NCBI GenBank assembly: GCA_905142475.1
Contig: LR990730.1
Location: 1,178,001 to 1,242,000, forward strand
DNA length: 64,000 nt
Direction: 5' to 3'
Origin: Xanthomonas hydrangeae
GTDB taxonomy: Bacteria; Pseudomonadota; Gammaproteobacteria; Xanthomonadales; Xanthomonadaceae
Positions 10,472 to 17,866 of this stretch are shown here, in pieces; within the stretch, counting starts at the first letter, position 1; every line of letters starts with the position of its first letter. The translations under genes were made by a program, and so were the position numbers. A model generated the notes under the pieces. It worked only from the letters and a program-made list of their open reading frames with translations. It searched no databases and was not told the origin of the DNA.

Positions 10472-10509
10472 CGCCAGCTAGCGCGACGCCGACGAACGCG
10501 CAGCTGGCG
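10472..10509. terminator. Hairpin between convergent rubredoxin and SirB1 genes
   Basis: CGCCAGCT(A)GCGCG pairs with CGCGCAGCTGGCG across an 11-base loop, with one bulged A. Its position between two convergent genes suggests a shared terminator, but neither side has a T-tract. Confidence 0.4.
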
Positions 10510-10515
10510 GTGATT

Positions 10516-11397
10516 TCAGTGCGCGTGCGCGCGCTGACCGTTCAGTTCGACCAGATGCTCATGCAGATTGCCCGCATCCTGCGCGCCGGGATTGAGCACC
10601 AGATAGCGCGACAGATCGTGGCGGGCGCCGTTGCGGTGGCCCAGATGCAGATAGGCCATGCCGCGGTCGCGCAGCGCTTCGGGCTGATCCGGCACCAGCT
10701 TCAGAATGCGGTCGGCACTACGGGCGGCGCGGTCCCAGTGCTCGGCATCGGCGTACACGCCGTGCAGATTGCGCAGGATGCGGATCAGGATCGCGCGGTG
10801 CGGCGCCGGGTCGAGAATCTGCGCCAGGGCGCGGTCGTCGGGAACCTCGCCACCCAGATGCGGACGCGCACGCTCGCGTAATTCGTCCACACCGAGCGGG
10901 CGGCCGCCGTTGAACGGGTCCATCACCAGCACGCCATCGTCCACCGGCAAACGCACCAGAAAATGCCCTGGAAACGACACCCCCGCCAGCGGAATGCCCA
11001 GCCGGCGCGCGACTTCGATCTGCACCATCGCCAGCGAGATCGGGTTGCCCAGGCGGCGCTCGAAAACCTGATTGAGGTAGCTGTTGCGCGGGTCGTAATA
11101 CTCGTCGTGATTGCCCGAGTACCCTAGCTCGTCGAACAGATAGCGATTCACCGCGGCCATCTTCAGCGGCCACAGATCGATCGCCTCCACCTCACGGCGC
11201 AGATGCTCCACGTGGCTCTGCACCAGCGTGTCGTACAGCTCGGCATCCAGCTGCGGATATTCGTCGCGTGCGATCAGCAGCGCGGTGGACATCAACGGCA
11301 CCGCGTCGTCGTCCAGGCTGGCGAGCGCGGTCCAATGGGGAAGTGGGAGCATGTCGACCATGCTGCCAAGAGTGTCGGCAAGCGGCGCGTGCTTCAA
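10516..11397 (-). CDS. SirB1-like transglutaminase-fold protein with TPR
   Basis: Cytosolic protein of 293 residues. Residues about 60-190 match the SirB1/transglutaminase-like region found across proteobacteria (YYDPRNSYLNQVFERRLGNP, ISLAMVQIEVARRLGIPLAG, FPGHFLVRL). The C-terminal third carries tetratricopeptide-like helices (WDRAARSADRILKLVPDQPE, GHRNGARHDLSRYLVLNP). The biochemical function of the family is not established. The transglutaminase catalytic Cys appears to be replaced, since the segment reads NPISLAM, so it is probably non-catalytic. The start at 11397 has a GGAAG ribosome site 8 bases upstream. The next gene upstream on this strand, a DUF192 protein, ends 40 bp away, so the two may be co-transcribed. 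Confidence 0.85.
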   Translation of the reverse strand: MKHAPLADTLGSMVDMLPLPHWTALASLDDDAVPLMSTALLIARDEYPQLDAELYDTLVQSHVEHLRREVEAIDLWPLKMAAVNRYLFDELGYSGNHDEYYDPRNSYLNQVFERRLGNPISLAMVQIEVARRLGIPLAGVSFPGHFLVRLPVDDGVLVMDPFNGGRPLGVDELRERARPHLGGEVPDDRALAQILDPAPHRAILIRILRNLHGVYADAEHWDRAARSADRILKLVPDQPEALRDRGMAYLHLGHRNGARHDLSRYLVLNPGAQDAGNLHEHLVELNGQRAHAH

Positions 11398-11437
11398 GTC
11401 CGGTACTTCCTGACAGGAATGGCCTGTGGTGTGAGAT

Positions 11438-11887
11438 TTACTTGAGCTTCGGGATGTCCGGGCTGAAGTTCAGCGTGGCGCCGTCCTGCAGATTGAGCTT
11501 GGCGGCCTGGCCGGCATTGAGCTCCAGCACGTAACGGGCGGGCTGCTTGCTGGGGTAGGGCGGGCAGGCATCGCCGGCCGAACACGGCGGTACGTCGCGT
11601 TGCTGCGACACCAGCCGGCGCTGGTTGTCGAAATACAGGATATCCAGCGCGATCTTGGTGTTCTTCATCCAGTACGCCAGCGGCTCCTGGCGGTCGTGGA
11701 TGAACAGCATGCCGTGATCGTCGGCCATGGCATCGCGGAACATCAGGCCCTTTGCGCGATCGGCGTCGTTCTGCGCCAGTTCCACCTGGTAACGCGTGCC
11801 GGCCAGTTCCACCCACGCGCTACCGGCGCTTGCGCAGCCGCTCAGCAGGATCAGGCAGGCGAGGGCGAAAAAGCGAAAATGGCGCAT
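11438..11887 (-). CDS. DUF192 family lipoprotein
   Basis: A 149-residue protein with a lipoprotein signal (RFFALACLILLSGCASAG; lipobox LSGC). The DUF192 domain follows: ELAQNDADRAKGLMFRDAM, MLFIHDRQEPLAYWMKNT, and ALDILYFDNQRRLV. The family is widespread and its function is unsettled. The lipobox indicates export and lipid anchoring in the envelope. The chosen ATG at 11887 puts the positive n-region at the start of the signal peptide; an upstream ATG would add 28 residues without a good signal. Transcribed toward the SirB1-like gene. Confidence 0.88.
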   Translation of the reverse strand: MRHFRFFALACLILLSGCASAGSAWVELAGTRYQVELAQNDADRAKGLMFRDAMADDHGMLFIHDRQEPLAYWMKNTKIALDILYFDNQRRLVSQQRDVPPCSAGDACPPYPSKQPARYVLELNAGQAAKLNLQDGATLNFSPDIPKLK

Positions 11888-12051
11888 GCGGCGTACCAAC
11901 GGACGGGAATGGCGCACCATCTGCCAAGCGGCCGCGTGCGTCAAGCCGGCGTGGTGGATTGGGCCGGTCATTGCGTGCAGTAGGTGGCCGGCCCGCAGTG
12001 GCTTCGCGCCGCAAGCCGGAAATGCGCGCGCGAACGCACGCAGGTCACCGC

Positions 12052-12699
12052 TCAGATCACGCGCGGCGGTTCGCCACCGACGATCACCACATCGGCGGGG
12101 CGACGCGCGAACAGGCCCACGCAGACCACGCCGGGAATCTGGTTCAAGCTGCGCTCCAGCGCCACCGGGTCGGTGATCTGCAGGTTGTGCACGTCCAGCA
12201 CCACATTGCCGTTGTCGGTGATCACGTTATCGCGCCACACCGGCTGGCCGCCGGTGAGCGCCAGGATCTGACGGGCCACCAAACTGCGCGCCATCGGAAT
12301 CACTTCCACCGGCAGCGGGAAAGTGCCCAGGACCGGCACCTGCTTGCTCGGGTCGACGATGCAGATGAAGCGCTCGCTGGCCTCGGCAATGATCTTCTCG
12401 CGCGTCAACGCCGCACCGCCGCCCTTGATCAGGCAGCGGTTCGGGTCGCACTCGTCGGCGCCGTCCACATACAGCGACAGGTTGCCGGTGTGGTTGAGAT
12501 CCAGCACCTCGATGCCATGGCGCCTGAGCTGCGCGCTGCTCTGCTCGGAGCTGGACACCGCACCCTTGATGCGATGGCTGATGCGGCCCAGGGCGTCGAT
12601 GAAGTAGGCCACCGTCGAACCGGTGCCCACGCCGACGATCATGCCGTCTTCCACGTAATCGATCGCTTTTTCGGCGGCCAGGCGTTTTGCTTCGGACAT
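12052..12699 (-). CDS. rpiA: Ribose-5-phosphate isomerase A
   Basis: This enzyme interconverts ribose-5-phosphate and ribulose-5-phosphate in the non-oxidative pentose phosphate pathway, the same pathway as tkt at 53534. It has 215 residues, the family norm. Motifs are [19 protein letters not shown] (phosphate loop), the catalytic region [20 protein letters not shown] with the Asp pair, REKIIAEAS and the C-terminal [15 protein letters not shown]. The ATG is at 12699 ([16 protein letters not shown]). A GGGATT inverted-arm repeat lies immediately upstream. Confidence 0.96.
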   Translation of the reverse strand: MSEAKRLAAEKAIDYVEDGMIVGVGTGSTVAYFIDALGRISHRIKGAVSSSEQSSAQLRRHGIEVLDLNHTGNLSLYVDGADECDPNRCLIKGGGAALTREKIIAEASERFICIVDPSKQVPVLGTFPLPVEVIPMARSLVARQILALTGGQPVWRDNVITDNGNVVLDVHNLQITDPVALERSLNQIPGVVCVGLFARRPADVVIVGGEPPRVI

Positions 12700-12711
12700 G
12701 GGTGAGAGCTC

Positions 12712-12790
12712 GGGATTGGGGATTGGGGATTCGTACGAGCAGGCGACGTGGGGCGGCAATGGGCGAATCCCCAATGTCCAATCCCCAATC
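12712..12790. repeat. GGGATT inverted-arm repeat, rpiA-EVE gap
   Basis: The left arm (12712-12733, GGGATTGGGGATTGGGGATT) and complementary right arm (12764-12790, with ATCCCCAAT units) flank a core of about 30 bp. This could fold as a long imperfect hairpin. It fills nearly the whole gap between rpiA and the EVE gene. Confidence 0.85.
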
Positions 12791-12794
12791 ACGG

Positions 12795-13265
12795 CTATTC
12801 CATCGCCAGCAACAATTTCCACTGCGCGGCGGTCACCGGCAGGATCGACAGGCGGTTGCCGCGGGCGATCAGCGGGAAGCCTTCGCCCAGTGCGTCGGCC
12901 TGCTGCCTGATTTCGTCGAGTGCGATCGTGCGCTTGAGTTTGCGCTCGAAGGCCACGTCCACCAGCATCCAGCGCGGATCTTCGCGGCTGGCCTTGGGGT
13001 CGTGGTAATCGGATTTGGGGTCGAACTGGGTGTCGTCCGGGTAGGCCGCGCTGGCGACCTTGGCGATGCCGACAATGCCCGGCACCTTGCAGTTGGAGTG
13101 GTAGAAAAACACCCCATCGCCCACATGCATGCCGTCGCGCATGAAATTGCGCGCCTGGTAATTGCGCACGCCGTTCCACGGCTCGGTGCCGACGCGCTCC
13201 AGATCATCGATGGAAAACGTGTCCGGCTCGGATTTCATCAACCAATAGCGCTTGCGGGCAGTCAT
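12795..13265 (-). CDS. EVE domain-containing protein
   Basis: A 156-residue protein consisting of a single EVE (PUA-like) domain: [16 protein letters not shown] at the N-terminus, [20 protein letters not shown], and [21 protein letters not shown] proteins resemble thymocyte nuclear protein 1 and YTH domains and are thought to recognise modified bases; the bacterial role of this stand-alone form is not settled. Its start overlaps the fau stop as ATGA, so the two are translationally coupled. Confidence 0.92.
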   Translation of the reverse strand: MTARKRYWLMKSEPDTFSIDDLERVGTEPWNGVRNYQARNFMRDGMHVGDGVFFYHSNCKVPGIVGIAKVASAAYPDDTQFDPKSDYHDPKASREDPRWMLVDVAFERKLKRTIALDEIRQQADALGEGFPLIARGNRLSILPVTAAQWKLLLAME

Positions 13266-13852
13266 ACGGACACGGTGTCGTCTTTCAGGAGGGTGGCGCG
13301 TTCGGTGCAGACGGCATCCACCGCCACGTCCCAGGATTCGGCGGGCAAGGAGGGAACCTGTTGCGCAGCGAAGCCGACGCCGACCAACCAGGGCGGCGGC
13401 GCCTGGCGATGCCGGAACGCGAAGCTGCGATCATACCAGCCGCCTCCCATGCCCAGCCGGCGGCACTGCGCATCGAAGCCGGTCAGCGGCGTGATCACCA
13501 GCGCCATCTCTTCCGGTGCGAGCGTGTCGGCACGGGCCACGTCCGGTTCGGGAATGCCGTAGCGATTGCTGACCAGAGCCTGCCCCGGCCGCCACGGCGC
13601 AAAGCGCAGTACGCGGCCATCCAGCACCGGCAGGCAATAACGCAGCCCCTCGGGCAGGGTCAGTTGCCACCGATGCAATGCGATTTCGCCGTCCATGGCC
13701 CAGTAACCGGCCACGGCGCCGCTGCACGGCGCGAAGGGGAGCGCCAGCAAACGCTCGGCCAAGGCATCGGCCGCAGACAGCCGCTGCGTCGCCGGCAGGC
13801 TGCGGCGCAGCGCACGCAACTGCTGGCGCAATCCATCTCGGTCGTCGGTCAT
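13262..13852 (-). CDS. fau: 5-formyltetrahydrofolate cyclo-ligase
   Basis: This enzyme makes 5,10-methenyltetrahydrofolate from 5-formyltetrahydrofolate and ATP. It has 196 residues from the chosen ATG (MTDDRDGLRQQLRALRR). The signature is VITPLTGFDAQCRRLGMGGGWYDR, in which the glycine-rich loop and YDR are typical, and an earlier segment (RYCLPVLDGRVLRFAPW) fits the fold. An in-frame ATG two codons upstream (13858) is an alternative. It lies downstream of zapA and 6S RNA on the same strand, the conserved gammaproteobacterial order. Confidence 0.95.
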   Translation of the reverse strand: MTDDRDGLRQQLRALRRSLPATQRLSAADALAERLLALPFAPCSGAVAGYWAMDGEIALHRWQLTLPEGLRYCLPVLDGRVLRFAPWRPGQALVSNRYGIPEPDVARADTLAPEEMALVITPLTGFDAQCRRLGMGGGWYDRSFAFRHRQAPPPWLVGVGFAAQQVPSLPAESWDVAVDAVCTERATLLKDDTVSV

Positions 13853-13973
13853 CGGCATCTCGCAGTGGAACAGGTGACGCATTGTCGATGGCAAGCCGGC
13901 GCGTGCCTAGCGGCGCTTTGCCACCGCACTGCGCGGACATCGGTGTTGCAGGACGCTGGACAGTCCAGACACG

Positions 13974-14005
13974 CAAAAAGAAACGACGCCCGAAGGCGCC
14001 GTTTC
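13974..14005 (-). terminator. Terminator after 6S RNA
   Basis: On the minus strand GAAACGGCGCC-TTCG-GGCGTCGTTTC forms an 11 bp stem (one G-T pair) with a stable TTCG tetraloop, followed by five Ts. It lies just 3' of the predicted 6S RNA and upstream of fau. Confidence 0.88.
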
Positions 14006-14009
14006 AGAT

Positions 14010-14172
14010 TTGCATTCTCCGCCATGAACGATGCGGGCGAAACGACCTTGAACCCGGGGTTCAAGTGGGGACGTTGTGAAGCCATCGGGCTTCCCGCTAC
14101 AAGGCGGACTTGCACTCCCGGCTTCGTCGCGCCCCCGTGGTCGTAATTAAGGGACAAGGCGAATGTTTTGCA
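14010..14172 (-). ncRNA. ssrS: 6S RNA
   Basis: 6S RNA mimics an open promoter and binds sigma-70 RNA polymerase. On the minus strand the segment contains the hallmark hairpin ACTTGAACCCCGGGTTCAAG near the 3' side. The RNA ends (CATTCGCC near the 5' end, GGCGGAGAATG near the 3' end) can form the closing stem. The position between zapA and fau on the same strand is the classical ssrS location. A TATAC-like -10 sequence lies just upstream of the predicted 5' end and a strong terminator follows. End points are estimates to within about 10-15 bases. Confidence 0.87.
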
Positions 14173-14292
14173 CGCTGTCGTATACAGCAGAGAACGCAGG
14201 TAGAAGTATAGACCTCTGCTGCGCGATGGCTAGCCCATTCGTCGGTCGGCACGATTGAAAATTCATATTTGCGACGACAGTGCGAATTGCAC

Positions 14293-14592
14293 TCAACGCG
14301 GTGTATCGGCCACGCTGTCGAGACGACGATTCAAGTTGTCCAGCGTGTTCGCCAATTCACGCTCGTAGAGCGCTTGCTGTTCGCGCAGTTGCTGCAATTC
14401 GTGCGCCAGATTGAGCGCGGCCAGCACTGCAACGCGATCCACCGCCGCCATGCGATTGCTGCCGCGGATCTCGCGCATGCGCAGATCCAGCAGGCGTGCC
14501 GCCGCAGTGAGACTCTCGCGTTCGTCTGCGGTGACGCCAACCGTGTATTCACGATCCAGAATACGCACGCTCACCGGCTCGTTGCTGCTCAC
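14293..14592 (-). CDS. zapA: Cell division protein ZapA
   Basis: ZapA binds FtsZ and stabilises the Z ring. It has 99 residues, as expected. The N-terminal VSVRILDREYTVGVTADERE matches ZapA, and RLLDLRMREIRGSNRMAAVD and VAVLAALNLAHELQQL continue the family pattern. The C-terminal half is a coiled coil. The start is GTG overlapping the stop of the upstream small coiled-coil gene (GTGA), so translation is coupled. The 6S RNA gene follows. Confidence 0.95.
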   Translation of the reverse strand: MSSNEPVSVRILDREYTVGVTADERESLTAAARLLDLRMREIRGSNRMAAVDRVAVLAALNLAHELQQLREQQALYERELANTLDNLNRRLDSVADTPR

Positions 14593-14810
14593 GTATGTTG
14601 CTCCAGTGACTTCAAGCGCACGATCATCGCTTCCACGCGCGAGCGCGCCTGTTCGTTCTTGGTCAACAACTGCGCACGCTCGCCGATCAGCTGCTCCTGC
14701 TGATGACGCAGGCTGCGGTTCTCGTCGGTCAGCCGCTGGGTACGCTCGACCAACGCCTCCACGCGGGCGGCAAGTGCGCGAAGTTGGGCGAGGGCGGCGG
14801 CGTTGTCCAT
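14589..14810 (-). CDS. Small coiled-coil protein, TIGR02449/ZapB-like
   Basis: A 73-residue protein, almost entirely predicted coiled coil: LAQLRALAARVEALVERTQR, then LTDENRSLRHQQEQL and VEAMIVRLKSLEQHT. It matches the short conserved proteins encoded directly upstream of zapA in xanthomonads and pseudomonads (TIGR02449 type). A division role analogous to ZapB is inferred from context and coiled-coil character, not shown. The start is at 14810 (MDNAAALAQL); its stop overlaps the zapA start. Confidence 0.85.
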   Translation of the reverse strand: MDNAAALAQLRALAARVEALVERTQRLTDENRSLRHQQEQLIGERAQLLTKNEQARSRVEAMIVRLKSLEQHT

Positions 14811-15046
14811 GTGCTCACGATAGGGGCGCGTCAGCGCGTCGGTCAAGCATCCGTTACGGCCCGCGCATCCGCCGTCAGGCCAGTCCCGATAAGGGCTGGC
14901 GCCGCGTCCAGCCAGGCCGGCGCCATGCGCGTGGAACGCTGCATGGAACGCGGCAGTAGCAGCCGGGGCGGGGTGCCTTGATACACTGGGAAGTCTGATC
15001 GCCGGCCGGTGTGCCGGCCCCTTCTGTTCTTAGCCTGGATGACCTG

Positions 15047-15589
15047 ATGGATCTGCCTGACGTAACCGCTGTGCAAAACGAGAGTCGCCAGTTGGCGCTG
15101 GCGTCCTCTGCGGCGGAGTTGCACGGTGGGCTGTGCGGGTGGCTCTCCGGTGGTGGCGCCGACAGCGGCGACTGGCTGGGGCACGTGCTGGCCGACGTGG
15201 CGCAGGTACCGCCCAAGCAGGGCGGCGCCCTGGACCAGATGCGGCAGGCCACGGTGGCGCAGCTGGAAGACCGCGATTTCGCCTTCGAGCTGCTGTTGAT
15301 CGACGACGGCGCACCGGTGGCGGCGCGCACGGATGCCTTGTTCGACTGGTGTCGTGCCTTCCTGGGCGGGTTCGGTCTGGCTGCAAAGCAGCGCCCGGCA
15401 CTGACCGAAGAGGGCGAAGAAGCGCTGCAGGACCTGGCGCGGCTGGCGCAGGCCTCCAGCGACGATTTCGATGCCGCAGACGAAGACGACACCGCGCTGG
15501 CCGAGATCGAGGAGTTCGTGCGCGTGGCGGTGCTGTTGCTGCATGGCGACTGCGTGATGGGGCCGCGTTTCCGCCAACGTTTGAACTGA
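15047..15589 (+). CDS. ygfB: UPF0149 (YgfB/YecA) family protein
   Basis: A 180-residue acidic helical protein of the UPF0149 family: [36 protein letters not shown], and the C-terminal [16 protein letters not shown]. The conserved gammaproteobacterial neighbourhood ygfB-pepP is kept here, with pepP starting 13 bp downstream, so this is an operon. In Pseudomonas aeruginosa YgfB has been linked to regulation of ampDh3 and beta-lactam tolerance; whether that applies here is unknown. The start at 15047 is chosen over an ATG 36 bases upstream because family members begin at MDLPDV-like sequence. Confidence 0.88.
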   Translation: MDLPDVTAVQNESRQLALASSAAELHGGLCGWLSGGGADSGDWLGHVLADVAQVPPKQGGALDQMRQATVAQLEDRDFAFELLLIDDGAPVAARTDALFDWCRAFLGGFGLAAKQRPALTEEGEEALQDLARLAQASSDDFDAADEDDTALAEIEEFVRVAVLLLHGDCVMGPRFRQRLN

Positions 15590-15602
15590 CCGCACGACCG
15601 AC

Positions 15603-16934
15603 ATGAAAAAGCTCACCGGGATCGGCGCGGCCGAATACGCGCGCCGGCGCAAGCAGTTGATGCAGATGGCCGGCGAGCAGGCGATTCTGATCCTGCCGGC
15701 CGCACCCGAGCGGGTGCGCAGCCACGACACCCATTACCCGTACCGGCAGGACTCGGATTTCTGGTACCTGAGCGGCTTTCCGGAGCCCGAAGCGGTGCTG
15801 GTGCTGGTGCCCGGGCGCAAGCATGGCGAGGCGATCCTGTTCTGCCGCGAGCGCAATGCCGAGCGCGAAGCCTGGGATGGCCCGCGCGAGGGCCAGGAAG
15901 GCGCGGTGGCGCATTACGGCATGGACGATGCGTATCCCATCGACGATGTCGACGAGATCCTGCCGGGGTTGCTGGAAGGGCGTAGCCGCGTCTACTACCA
16001 TTTCGGGCGCGATGTCGATTTCGATCTCAAGTTGATCGGTTGGCTCAAGCGCGTGCGCGAGCAGGCGCGCCATGGCGCGCAGCCGCCGCATGAGTTCCTG
16101 GAATTGGGGCATCTGCTGCACGAGCAGCGGCTGTTCAAATCGCGCGATGAAATTGCGTTGATGCAGCAGGCCGCCGACATCAGCGTACGTGCGCATCGCG
16201 CCGCGATGCGGCTGGCGCGGCCGGGCGTGCATGAGTACGAACTTCAGGCCGAGGTCGAGCGCGAATTTCGCGCCGCCGATGCGTGGCCGGCGTACGGCAG
16301 TATCGTGGGCACCGGCAGCAATGCCTGTGTGCTGCACTATCGCGCCAACAACGCGCGCAGCCGCGACGGTGAGCTGGTGCTGATCGATGCCGGCGCCGAA
16401 TATCGCGGCTATGCGGCCGATATCACCCGCACCTTCCCGGTCAATGGCCGCTTCACGCCGGCACAGCGCGCGCTGCACGATCTGGTTGGCGCGTCGCAGG
16501 CTGCAGCACTTGTGCAGGCGCGCCCCGGCGTAGCGTACGAAGCCGGGCATCTGGCCGCAGTGGAAACCTTGACCGAAGGATTGCTGCGCCTGGGGCTACT
16601 GAAGGGCACGCTGGAGCGCAACATCGCCGACGGCCATTACAAGCGCTTTTATCGGCACAAGACCGGCCACTGGCTGGGCCTGGATGTGCACGATGTGGGC
16701 GACTACCGACTGGCGGGCGACTCGCGCCTGCTGGAACCGGGCATGGTATTCACCATCGAACCGGGGCTGTACATCAGCGCCGACGACACCACGGTGGAGG
16801 CCAGGTGGCGCGGCATCGGCATCCGCACCGAAGACAACGTGCTGATCACCGCCGAAGGCCATCGCGTGTTGACCGATGCGCTGGCGCGCAGTGCCGACGA
16901 GATCGAAGCGGAGATGGCCGGCAGCGTTGTGTAA
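15603..16934 (+). CDS. pepP: Xaa-Pro aminopeptidase (aminopeptidase P)
   Basis: Metallo-aminopeptidase that removes an N-terminal residue preceding proline. It has 443 residues. The N-terminal creatinase-like domain includes SHDTHYPYRQDSDFWYLSGF. The C-terminal pita-bread fold carries the dinuclear metal ligands: the two Asp in VLIDAGAEYRGYAADITRTF, the His in GHWLGLDVHDVGDY, and the Glu residues in FTIEPGLY and the final GIRTEDNVL. Cytosolic, in an operon with ygfB. A second proline peptidase gene, pepQ, is at 17867. Confidence 0.96.
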   Translation: MKKLTGIGAAEYARRRKQLMQMAGEQAILILPAAPERVRSHDTHYPYRQDSDFWYLSGFPEPEAVLVLVPGRKHGEAILFCRERNAEREAWDGPREGQEGAVAHYGMDDAYPIDDVDEILPGLLEGRSRVYYHFGRDVDFDLKLIGWLKRVREQARHGAQPPHEFLELGHLLHEQRLFKSRDEIALMQQAADISVRAHRAAMRLARPGVHEYELQAEVEREFRAADAWPAYGSIVGTGSNACVLHYRANNARSRDGELVLIDAGAEYRGYAADITRTFPVNGRFTPAQRALHDLVGASQAAALVQARPGVAYEAGHLAAVETLTEGLLRLGLLKGTLERNIADGHYKRFYRHKTGHWLGLDVHDVGDYRLAGDSRLLEPGMVFTIEPGLYISADDTTVEARWRGIGIRTEDNVLITAEGHRVLTDALARSADEIEAEMAGSVV

Positions 16935-17033
16935 TGTTGCGTCCAATGCGTGTCGCATCGACGACGCGTCGAATCGGGTTTATCGCCTTACTTAGAAACG
17001 CTGACAGAACGACTTCATGCTGGCCTACTGCGG

Positions 17034-17170
17034 GGCGGCTGATCTGCGGTCTGGCTGCAGGGCCCTTGCCCGCCCACCGTCGCGGGACACGCTGCAAGTA
17101 CGTCCCTGTAATCTCTTCTGCGGCATCCATGCCGCATAAGGTCCGCGACGGTGGGCGGGCAAGGACCAGT
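17034..17170 (+). repeat. Structured repeat, subtype A (A3)
   Basis: Complete copy. The outer stem CCTTGCCCGCCCACCGTCGC pairs with GCGACGGTGGGCGGGCAAGG without mismatch, and the inner hairpin is TGCGGCAT/ATGCCGCA. Relative to A2 the inner stem has a C-G pair replaced by T-A, keeping the pairing. Confidence 0.88.
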
Positions 17171-17218
17171 GGAGATGGTCGGTGTGCATGGTTTTCAACA
17201 AAGCAACCGACTGACTTC

Positions 17219-17337
17219 TGGTGCGGTGCCCTCGCCGATTGCGGGACCGTGTGGCGGCATGGATGCCGCCACCGAGCCTACATGGACGTACTTGCGGCGT
17301 GTCCCGCGAGCGGCGAGGGCACCGCACCCTCGACCGA
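17219..17337 (-). repeat. Structured repeat, subtype B, inverted copy (B2)
   Basis: The outer stem GGTGCGGTGCCCTCGCCG pairs with its complement at 17311-17330, and the inner hairpin is GTGGCGGCAT/ATGCCGCCAC. The internal segment GAGCCTACATGGACGTACTT is the reverse complement of the subtype A core. Head-to-head with A3. Confidence 0.88.
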
Positions 17338-17378
17338 CTCAGCGGTTGACCTGGACTTCTGACGGCAATCACCAAGAT

Positions 17379-17410
17379 GCGGCTGACAAAACCCTGTGCT
17401 CACTGTCAGG
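17379..17410 (+). repeat. Fragment of the 141 bp inverted-end element
   Basis: GCGGCTGACAAAACCCTGTG and the next bases resemble the left end of the elements at 29729 and 60463. The rest of the element is absent, so this is a truncated remnant. Confidence 0.6.
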
Positions 17411-17439
17411 CATCCGCTCAGTCGTTTTATTAGCCGATC

Positions 17440-17838
17440 TTACTGCCCCAACCGCGGTGTCTGAGTGGGTTCGGCTGGCTGAACCTGCTCAGCTGGCGAT
17501 GCAAGCTGCTGTGCGCGCGCGAACGACTGCTCTTCCGGCGTGCTCAATGCCTGTTCGGTCTTCATATGCGCGCGCAGATGCGCCGGGTTGGCCGGGTCGC
17601 CTTGCACCACGAAGACGTTCTCGCCACCGTGCACGCCTTTGTCGTTCGCCTCGCTCATCAGCACGTGATCCACGCGCGACAGGCCGCCTTCCTTGGCCAG
17701 CGGCAATAACGCAGCAGTCAGCCGCGCGCTGGTCTGGTCGGGCTCGCGCCCGTGTGCGGCATCGATCGCGTGCACACCGCGTTCGATCTGCTGATACATC
17801 GGATGGTCGGGGTGCGAGGGTTGACGTGGATCGTTCAT
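17440..17838 (-). CDS. Stand-alone XVIPCD-domain protein
   Basis: A 132-residue protein made almost wholly of the XVIPCD, the C-terminal domain that marks Xanthomonas type IV secretion (X-T4SS) antibacterial effectors. Visible hallmarks are the DHPMYQQIERGVHAIDAAHG start, GLSRVDHVLMSE, ENVFVVQGDPANPAHLRAHM, the TPEEQSF segment and a Gln-rich tail (RAQQLASPAEQVQP). No N-terminal toxin domain is present, unlike canonical effectors of several hundred residues. A GGAG ribosome site supports the start at 17838. It lies 28 bp after pepQ on the same strand and beside a repeat locus. It may be an effector remnant, or a small secreted or adaptor protein; this is inference. Confidence 0.85.
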   Translation of the reverse strand: MNDPRQPSHPDHPMYQQIERGVHAIDAAHGREPDQTSARLTAALLPLAKEGGLSRVDHVLMSEANDKGVHGGENVFVVQGDPANPAHLRAHMKTEQALSTPEEQSFARAQQLASPAEQVQPAEPTQTPRLGQ

Positions 17839-17866
17839 GGCGATGCTCCGTGCTGTGCGGGATGAT

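Larger units (their letters stand above)
16935..17439. other. Gene-free 0.5 kb repeat region
   Basis: Between pepP and the XVIPCD gene there is no credible gene. It carries the second A/B structured-repeat pair (17034 and 17219) and a fragment of the 141 bp element (17379). The short open frames here are by-products of the repeats. Confidence 0.7.
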
